Source: an uncultured bacterium (GTDB lineage: Bacteria; Bacteroidota; Bacteroidia; Bacteroidales; Paludibacteraceae). Taken from it: 11,067 bases of DNA. The position numbers and the translations under genes are program-made. The stretch lies in NCBI GenBank assembly GCA_946183755.1, contig CAMHCZ010000050.1, forward strand, positions 1-11,067, in the 5' to 3' direction. Below, piece after piece: positions 1 to 5,373 of this stretch (position 1 is the first letter of the stretch; every line of letters begins with the position of its first letter). Below the pieces are notes generated by a model that did not search any database, was not told where the DNA came from, and saw nothing but the letters and a program-made list of their open reading frames with translations.

Positions 1-1
1 A

Positions 2-1327
2 AGGCACGTTGAGCGACCCGGACGGCAAGGTGCTGGCGAAGGCGAGTTCCACCAGGCAGTAAAGGAGGTTGCTGAGTCTCTTATGGGATTCATCGACGAG
101 AACCCTAAATACAAGACTGCTAAGATCCTCGAGAGAATGGCAGAGCCTGAGCGCGTTATCATCTTCCGTGTGCCTTGGTTGGACGACAAGGGCAACATCC
201 AGATCAACCGTGGTTTCCGTGTTCAGATGAACAGCGCTATCGGTCCTTACAAGGGAGGTCTTCGTTTCCACCCAACAGTTAACTTGGGTATCCTTAAGTT
301 CCTTGCTTTCGAGCAGGTTCTCAAGAACTCTCTTACTACACTCCCTATGGGTGGTGGCAAGGGTGGTTCTGACTTCGACCCTAAGGGCAAGAGCGACGCT
401 GAGGTTATGCGTTTCTGCCAGAGCTTCATGACTGAGCTCCAGAGACACATCGGCGCTGACACTGACGTTCCTGCTGGTGACATAGGTGTAGGCGGACGTG
501 AGATCGGTTTCCTCTTCGGACAGTATAAGAGACTCCGCAACGAGTTCACTGGTGTTCTCACTGGTAAGGGACTTGAGTGGGGCGGTAGCTTGATTCGTCC
601 TGAGGCTACAGGTTACGGTCTTGTTTACTTCGCTAACGAGATGCTTAAGACTGCTGGCAAGGACTTCAAGGGCAAGACAGTCGTTATCTCTGGTTCAGGA
701 AACGTAGCACAGTACGCTGTACAGAAGGCTACTACTCTCGGAGCTAAGGTTGTGACAATGTCTGACTCAAACGGTTACATCTACGATCCAGACGGTATCG
801 ACGAGGAGAAGCTCGCTTACATGATGGAGATCAAGAACGTACGCCGTGGCCGTGTTAAGGAGTATGTTGAGAAATACAAGAACGCACAGTACTTCGACGG
901 CAAGAAGCCTTGGGGTGTTAAGTGCGACATCGCTCTCCCATGCGCAACTCAGAACGAGATCCAGGAAGAGGATGCTAAGACACTCGTTGCTAACGGATGC
1001 TGGTTGATAGCTGAGGGCGCTAACATGCCTTCTACTAACGAGGCTATCGCAGTTTACCAGAACGCTAAGATTCTTTACGCTCCAGGTAAGGCATCTAACG
1101 CAGGAGGTGTTGCTACTTCAGGTCTTGAGATGACTCAGAACTCTGAGCGTCTGCCATGGACACGTGAGGAGGTTGACGCAAGACTGCACCAGATCATGAT
1201 CAACATCCACGCTACTTGTGTTAAGTACGGTAAGGAGGCTGACGGACATATCAACTATGTCAAGGGTGCTAACCTCGGTGGATTCATCAAGGTAGCTGAC
1301 GCTATGCTTGCTCAGGGACTTGTATAA
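2..1327 (+). CDS. gdhA: NADP-type glutamate dehydrogenase, 5' end cut by window
   Basis: Hexameric glutamate dehydrogenase, which reductively aminates 2-oxoglutarate to glutamate in the cytoplasm and is the main ammonium-assimilating entry in Bacteroidales. Numbering from the ATG at 83 (414 residues): substrate-binding region NSAIGPYKGGLRFHP (50-64), catalytic lysine segment PMGGGKGGSDFDP (K93), PAGDIGVGG with the catalytic aspartate D133, Rossmann loop SGSGNVAQYA (203-212), and SDSNG after the second strand. The family is about 445 residues long, so about 30 are missing. The frame stays open upstream of 83 and reads GEGEFHQAVKEVAESL directly into it, which is the expected GdhA N-terminal sequence, so the true start lies outside the window. 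The AAAGGAGG at 61-68 is coding sequence (Lys-Glu-Val), not a ribosome site that decides the start. The first ~34 bases do not resemble GdhA. Codon use is strongly biased, as in highly expressed genes. Ends in TAA before a hairpin terminator. Confidence 0.95.
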   Translation, partial: RHVERPGRQGAGEGEFHQAVKEVAESLMGFIDENPKYKTAKILERMAEPERVIIFRVPWLDDKGNIQINRGFRVQMNSAIGPYKGGLRFHPTVNLGILKFLAFEQVLKNSLTTLPMGGGKGGSDFDPKGKSDAEVMRFCQSFMTELQRHIGADTDVPAGDIGVGGREIGFLFGQYKRLRNEFTGVLTGKGLEWGGSLIRPEATGYGLVYFANEMLKTAGKDFKGKTVVISGSGNVAQYAVQKATTLGAKVVTMSDSNGYIYDPDGIDEEKLAYMMEIKNVRRGRVKEYVEKYKNAQYFDGKKPWGVKCDIALPCATQNEIQEEDAKTLVANGCWLIAEGANMPSTNEAIAVYQNAKILYAPGKASNAGGVATSGLEMTQNSERLPWTREEVDARLHQIMINIHATCVKYGKEADGHINYVKGANLGGFIKVADAMLAQGLV

Positions 1328-1351
1328 TTAAGTCTTCAGTAAAACATATAT

Positions 1352-1399
1352 AAAAGGAACCGCCCTGTTGCTCGACGCAGCAGGGCGGTTCTGTTTTTT
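1352..1399. terminator. Bidirectional intrinsic terminator between gdhA and the OmpA/PD40 gene
   Basis: A 15-bp stem pairs GAACCGCCCTGTTGC (1357-1371) with GCAGCAGGGCGGTTC (1377-1391) around a TCGAC loop, with one G-T wobble. Six T follow at 1394-1399, ending gdhA transcription. On the minus strand the stem is followed by TTTTA (complement of 1351-1355), so it can also end the convergent gene whose stop is at 1412. Confidence 0.9.
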
Positions 1400-1411
1400 G
1401 TGCCTTGTTCC

Positions 1412-3421
1412 TTACTCGTTCTTCAGGAACTTCATTTCCACTCTTCTGTTCTTGGCTCTGCCTTCGTCGGTAGAGTTGCTCTCGATAGGTCTTTCGCTGC
1501 CGTATCCGTGTGTCACGAGCCTGTCGGCAGGACAGCCCTCCTTCACGAGGAATTCCTTGACTGCGTCGGCTCTCTTTTGCGAGAGGTTCTTGTTGTACTT
1601 GTCGCTGCCTATGCTGTCGGTGTGTCCCGAGATTTCCACCTTCTCGGTGTTGCTCAATATGATTTTAGCCACACGCTCCAGCTCCGGTCTTGACTCCGGT
1701 AGCAAGTCGTATTTGCCGAAGTCGAAGAAGATATTGTTCAGCACCACAGCCCTGCCGCCTTTGAGCATGTCCTCGATGGAAGTGACGGTGATGTTCTCCT
1801 CGACTCTTTTGGCGTCTGATATTTCTCTCAGGTCGAGGCTGTTGGCTGTAGGGTAGATGTCGTCGCTCGCCACATAGTAGCCGTAGCGTTTGCCCAGCGG
1901 CAGCACGATGTAGAAGCTTCCGTCCACAGGGTCGCTCTTGGCTGTACCTATGGTTTTGCCGGTCTCCATGTCCTCCCATTTGATGGTGGCTGCTCTTGGC
2001 TTGCCGTTCTTGTCTCTTATCTTTCCGGCGATTGTCGCCACGTTGTTAGGGCGGTACTTCGCCGGCAGCTCTATGGAGTAGATGTCGGCGTGGTTGTTTT
2101 CCGTGAACTTGGAGAAGTACGCGAGTTTTCCGTCGGTCGATACCTTGTAGTCCTTGTCGCTCTTAGGCGTGTTTATCTCCTTGCCTATGTTCACAGGCTC
2201 GCTCCATTGTGTCCAGCTTGAGTCGCTCAGTCTCTTGCTCATGAATATGTCCTCCTCGCCCAGACCTCCGTGTCCAGCCGACGCGAAGTATAGAGTCTTC
2301 ATGTCGGGATGCAGGAATGGCGAGCGTTCGCAGTATTTCGTGTTTATCACCGAGCCTAAGTTGATCGGTTTGCTCCAGTCGCCGTTCTCGTCTTTTATGG
2401 AGACGTAGATGTCGGTGTTGAATCGTCCTTCGGGGTCGGTGTCGTTATAGACTGCTCCGGAGTGGTAGTTGTCTTTGTATTTAGAGGCGAACATGATTAC
2501 GTTGCCGTCGCTCGACAGCGACACGTCGGCTTGCCATATTCCTTGGTTGATGACCGATGTGAGTTTCTCGGTTTTCCATCCCTTGTCGGTCTTCACAGCC
2601 GACATGAGTTTTCCGTTCTTGAAGAATATCAGCGATGTTCCGTCGGTGCTTATCGCTTCCACAGCCTCGTTGCTCGACAGGCTCGAGAGCTCCTCCACCT
2701 TTATGCCTTTGTTCCACATGCTTTTGCCCTTGGTGCTGTAGAATATGTCCTCGGCTGGCTTGCCGGTTCTGGAGCGTCCTTTGTCTCGGCGGCAGAAGTA
2801 GATGAAGTTGCCGTCGGCCGAAATCACAGGGGCGTATTCGTCGTCGTTGGTGTTTATGCCGCTCACTGGCACAGGCACAATCTTCGTGTTCTCCTTGGCT
2901 TCGAGTGTGGCGAGCAGCGCGTTCATCTTCTTAGGGTGTTTCTCGAAGTACGGCAGGTAGAGCCTTGCCGTTGCGGCGGCTTCAGCCCAGTTGCGGCTTT
3001 CCACCTTTCCGCCTATTATATATTGGACGAGGAAGAAAGCCTTGTCGTTAGGCGCGGCGTTTTTTATGAACTCGGCGAAGTCCTTGTCTTTCAGTTTGAG
3101 CCACTGCTTGGCGAGTTTCATGTCCTTCGTCTTCATTTTCGCCACAGTCGGCATCTTGTACTTTTTGTAGAAATCCGTGATGGTCTCTATCGTTCCGTCA
3201 GCGGTATAGACGTCGTGGAACAGTGTATCGACCTGGCTTTCTATCGCCGTGCCTCGGCTGGCGTTGAACAGTTCGGTCGTCTTGTCGATGTCCCAGGTCT
3301 TGCTGCATTCGTCGTAGAGTTTCTGTAGCTCGTAGTCGGAAAGCGCACTCTCTTGCGCCGCAGATGTAAACGTAGCGGCGGCGAGCGCAATGCATGCGAT
3401 TGCGTTTCTTTTCATATTCAT
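1412..3421 (-). CDS. OmpA-family envelope protein with PD40 propeller (PorE-like architecture)
   Basis: Predicted outer-membrane or periplasmic protein of 669 residues that anchors to peptidoglycan. Seen in order: a Sec signal peptide (1-22, hydrophobic IALAAATF then SAAQ); a helical, possibly TPR-like segment (about 28-175); five PD40/WD40-like strands (DDEYAPVISADGNFIYF 193-209, then near 252-267, 297-313, 363-380 and 424-438), suggesting a beta-propeller; a carboxypeptidase-regulatory-like beta domain (about 459-530, AGKIRDKNGKPR); and a C-terminal OmpA domain (about 560-669) with FFDFGKYDL, GHTDSIG, NLSQKRADAV and RAKNRR. P. gingivalis PorE, a type IX secretion component, has this order and nearly this length, but PorE is a lipoprotein and no convincing lipobox is visible here (C10 lies inside the hydrophobic core). 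PorE identity is therefore inference. The second Met (residue 3) is an alternative start. dinB lies 100 bp upstream on the same strand, but a separate promoter box is present. Confidence 0.9.
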   Translation of the reverse strand: MNMKRNAIACIALAAATFTSAAQESALSDYELQKLYDECSKTWDIDKTTELFNASRGTAIESQVDTLFHDVYTADGTIETITDFYKKYKMPTVAKMKTKDMKLAKQWLKLKDKDFAEFIKNAAPNDKAFFLVQYIIGGKVESRNWAEAAATARLYLPYFEKHPKKMNALLATLEAKENTKIVPVPVSGINTNDDEYAPVISADGNFIYFCRRDKGRSRTGKPAEDIFYSTKGKSMWNKGIKVEELSSLSSNEAVEAISTDGTSLIFFKNGKLMSAVKTDKGWKTEKLTSVINQGIWQADVSLSSDGNVIMFASKYKDNYHSGAVYNDTDPEGRFNTDIYVSIKDENGDWSKPINLGSVINTKYCERSPFLHPDMKTLYFASAGHGGLGEEDIFMSKRLSDSSWTQWSEPVNIGKEINTPKSDKDYKVSTDGKLAYFSKFTENNHADIYSIELPAKYRPNNVATIAGKIRDKNGKPRAATIKWEDMETGKTIGTAKSDPVDGSFYIVLPLGKRYGYYVASDDIYPTANSLDLREISDAKRVEENITVTSIEDMLKGGRAVVLNNIFFDFGKYDLLPESRPELERVAKIILSNTEKVEISGHTDSIGSDKYNKNLSQKRADAVKEFLVKEGCPADRLVTHGYGSERPIESNSTDEGRAKNRRVEMKFLKNE

Positions 3422-3447
3422 AGTGCTTTTTAAACTTAAGGTTTAAG

Positions 3448-3455
3448 CAAATATA
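3448..3455 (-). promoter_or_regulatory. Bacteroidetes-type -7 promoter box for the OmpA/PD40 gene
   Basis: The minus strand reads TATATTTG, a full match to the Bacteroidetes -7 consensus TAnnTTTG, 26 nt before the ATG at 3421. The -33 TTTG is poor (TGTT about 19 nt upstream). It suggests that the gene is transcribed independently of rhomboid-dinB, with a leader of roughly 20 nt. Confidence 0.55.
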
Positions 3456-3521
3456 GAGAAAGAAGTCAAGAAAGAACAGATTCTCGGCTCTTTTAAGATT
3501 TGTGGGGTGAGGTTTTATGGC

Positions 3522-4595
3522 TTACCAGTCGAACGTGAGCTGTTGTTGCGATTGCGCGCTGTCGGGTATGAGCGGACTGGCGACGGTCAGGCCAAGCAAA
3601 CGCACCGAGCGGCCGGAGATGTCCACGTCCTCCAGCAGAGCATGGGCTGTGCGCAGTATCTCGTCCATCGACTCGATAGGCGCATTGCCGGTGAAGCTGT
3701 GTGTCGTTTGCCGGAAGTCGCTGTACTTCACCTTCAGCACGAGCGAACGCCCCTTAAAGCTGTTCTTTTCCAGTCTGCGGACCAGTTCCGAAGCTAATGG
3801 TGTGAGCGCTACCGACATGTCCTCGTACGTCGTCAAGTCCTCGGCGAAGGTGCGTTCGCAGCCCACCGATTTGCGCACCCATTCGGTCACGACGGGGCGA
3901 TGATCGATGCCTCGCGCGAAGTCATAAAACACTCTGCCCATCTTGCCGAACACGCGTGTGAGTGTGGCGAGCGGCACGTCGCGCAGCTCCTTGCCTGTGA
4001 AGACCCCCAAGGTGTGCATCCGCTGCGCCGTCTTTTCTCCCACGCCCCACAGCTGCTCCACCTTCAGTCCGTCGATGAAGTCCAGAGCCCTGTCTGGATG
4101 CACGGTGCACAGGCCGTTGGGTTTGCGGTAGTCGCTGGCTATCTTCGCTAAGAACTTGCAGTAGCTCACGCCAGCGGATGCGGTAAGCCCCGTTTCCTCG
4201 AGTATGCGCTGCTTTATCTCGCGCGCGATGTCCACCGCCAGTGTCATTCCCTTCTTGTTGGCGGTCACGTCAAGATACGCCTCGTCCAGGCTCAACGGTT
4301 CGATTATGTCGGTGTATTCGTGGAAGATGCTGTGCACCTGCCGTGATATTTCCTTGTACCGTTCGTAGCGCCCCTCCACGACAATCAGGTCGGGGCACAG
4401 ACGGTGCGCCGTGGCTACAGGCAGTGCGGAGTGTATGCCGTATTTGCGTGCTATGTAGTTGGCTGTAGCCACCACGCCGCGCGGTCCGTCGTATCCCACC
4501 ACGACCGGATGACCTTTGAGCGCAGGATTGTCGTGCTCTTCTACCGAGACGAAGAACGCGTCCATGTCTATGTGAATAATCTTGCGGTACGCCAT
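3522..4595 (-). CDS. dinB: DNA polymerase IV (Y-family translesion polymerase)
   Basis: Error-prone DNA polymerase that extends past damaged template bases. It has 357 residues, close to the 351 of E. coli DinB, so it is complete. The catalytic metal ligands are visible: D10 in IHIDMDAFF and D104-E105 in SLDEAYLD. F15 is the expected steric-gate position against ribonucleotides. SAGVSYCKFLAKIASDYRKP is the conserved palm motif. VEQLWGVGEKTAQRMHTLGV (about 189-208) is the helix-hairpin-helix thumb, and a little-finger domain follows to about residue 340. The C-terminus ends QLTFDW (352-357), matching a hexapeptide beta-clamp binding motif. It starts 24 nt after the rhomboid stop on the same strand, so the two are probably co-transcribed. 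I see no LexA-type operator upstream, so SOS control is not supported by the sequence. Confidence 0.97.
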   Translation of the reverse strand: MAYRKIIHIDMDAFFVSVEEHDNPALKGHPVVVGYDGPRGVVATANYIARKYGIHSALPVATAHRLCPDLIVVEGRYERYKEISRQVHSIFHEYTDIIEPLSLDEAYLDVTANKKGMTLAVDIAREIKQRILEETGLTASAGVSYCKFLAKIASDYRKPNGLCTVHPDRALDFIDGLKVEQLWGVGEKTAQRMHTLGVFTGKELRDVPLATLTRVFGKMGRVFYDFARGIDHRPVVTEWVRKSVGCERTFAEDLTTYEDMSVALTPLASELVRRLEKNSFKGRSLVLKVKYSDFRQTTHSFTGNAPIESMDEILRTAHALLEDVDISGRSVRLLGLTVASPLIPDSAQSQQQLTFDW

Positions 4596-4619
4596 CGTTT
4601 TGCGGAGCGTGTTTTACCC

Positions 4620-5264
4620 TTACATCCTCATTTGCTCGAAGAAGTACCCCAGCAGCTTAGGTTCGAACAGCAGCGGGAACACAATTCCGTAAACGGCGCC
4701 GGCGAAGTGGGCGAGGTGTCCGATGTTGCTGCCGCCTCTCTTTGCCATATACGCACTGTAAGCCAGATATATAGCGCCGAACACGTATCCTGGAACCGGT
4801 ATTGGTATGAACATTATCATAATGCCGATTTTCGGATTGATAAGAATCGAGGCGAAAAGCACTGTCGAAATCGCTCCAGACGCTCCTACAGCGTGGTAGA
4901 ACGGGTCGCGCTTGTGCTTTATGAGGTCGGGCACCGATGCCGCGCCCAAGGCTGTGATGTAGAATACGGCGTAAAGCACGGTTCCTATGCCTTTGCCGTA
5001 TATCGCACTGAATGCGCCTTCCACGAGATAGCCGAAGAAGTAGAGCGTGAGCATATTGAACAGCAGATGCCCCCAGTCGGCATGCACTAATCCGCTGCTG
5101 AACAGTCTGTGCCACTGCTTCTTGTCTATCACATAATACGGGCAAAAGTCGAGTTTGCCGAACCACTCTCCGTGTCTCAGTCTCTCTGGCAGAACGCTGC
5201 TGCGGTCGCCAAATGCGGCGATGGACACATACACTGTCGCTATTATTATGATTGTCGTTACCAT
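4620..5264 (-). CDS. Rhomboid family intramembrane serine protease
   Basis: Polytopic inner-membrane protease of 214 residues that cleaves transmembrane substrates; its substrate is unknown. The fold is the minimal six-segment rhomboid, with hydrophobic stretches near 3-18, 62-82, 93-112, 125-143, 147-172 and 181-200. The active site is intact: HADWGHLLFN (H66, N70, oxyanion side) in the second segment, GASG with nucleophile S129 in the fourth, and GHLAHFAGAVYG with catalytic H186 in the sixth. The start at 5264 is chosen because the first membrane segment begins at once (MVTTIIIIATVYVSI). It precedes dinB by 24 nt and is divergent from polA. A soluble N-terminal domain such as that of GlpG is absent, and so is a C-terminal extension. 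Confidence 0.93.
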   Translation of the reverse strand: MVTTIIIIATVYVSIAAFGDRSSVLPERLRHGEWFGKLDFCPYYVIDKKQWHRLFSSGLVHADWGHLLFNMLTLYFFGYLVEGAFSAIYGKGIGTVLYAVFYITALGAASVPDLIKHKRDPFYHAVGASGAISTVLFASILINPKIGIMIMFIPIPVPGYVFGAIYLAYSAYMAKRGGSNIGHLAHFAGAVYGIVFPLLFEPKLLGYFFEQMRM

Positions 5265-5268
5265 GTCT

Positions 5269-5276
5269 CAAAAATA
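5269..5276 (-). promoter_or_regulatory. Candidate -7 promoter box for rhomboid-dinB
   Basis: The minus strand reads TATTTTTG, matching TAnnTTTG, but it ends only 4 nt before the rhomboid ATG, and no TTTG -33 element is evident at the usual spacing. If it is used, the transcript would begin at or very near the start codon and be leaderless or nearly so. Confidence 0.35.
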
Positions 5277-5317
5277 TGCATTTTTTCAGAAAGATTGATT
5301 CCCTTACGGAATGGCAG

Positions 5318-5351
5318 TTGTCGGCTATTTATTTTCAAATGTCTATATTTG
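5318..5351 (+). promoter_or_regulatory. Bacteroidetes-type promoter for polA
   Basis: TATATTTG at 5344-5351 matches the -7 consensus TAnnTTTG, with a TTG at 5318-5320 that is 23 nt upstream, slightly further than the usual 19-21. The ATG at 5374 lies 22 nt after the box, leaving a short leader. Its position inside the longer open frame that starts at 5311 argues that translation begins at 5374. Confidence 0.6.
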
Positions 5352-5373
5352 TATTCATCTGACTAAAATCGTT

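Noticed and set aside
61..83. AAAGGAGG followed by ATG at 83 as the gdhA start
   Set aside because: The upstream in-frame residues GEGEFHQAVKEVAESL are the conserved GdhA N-terminal region, so the Shine-Dalgarno-like string is coding and the start is outside the window. Starting at 83 would also leave the enzyme about 30 residues short.
1368..1856. Plus-strand open frame beginning in the terminator hairpin
   Set aside because: It starts inside the stem-loop and lies antisense to the OmpA domain; the apparent hydrophobic start is a reflection of that domain's codons.
2462..3328. Plus-strand open frame (288 codons) opposite the OmpA/PD40 gene
   Set aside because: Antisense shadow with biased composition and no recognisable motif; the minus-strand gene shows clear domains across the same span.
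3422..3521. Possible terminator between dinB and the OmpA/PD40 gene
   Set aside because: Only weak, short complementarity (AAGA/TCTT) is present and no GC-rich stem followed by T residues on the minus strand, so it is not called.
4404..5090. Plus-strand open frame (228 codons) opposite dinB and rhomboid
   Set aside because: It runs across two well-supported minus-strand genes and their spacer, which a real gene would be unlikely to do, and it has no recognisable features.
5311..5373. In-frame ATG that would extend PolA by 21 residues
   Set aside because: The extension overlaps the TATATTTG promoter box, and its residues do not resemble a PolA N-terminus; MKKLFLLDAYALIYRAYY at 5374 does.
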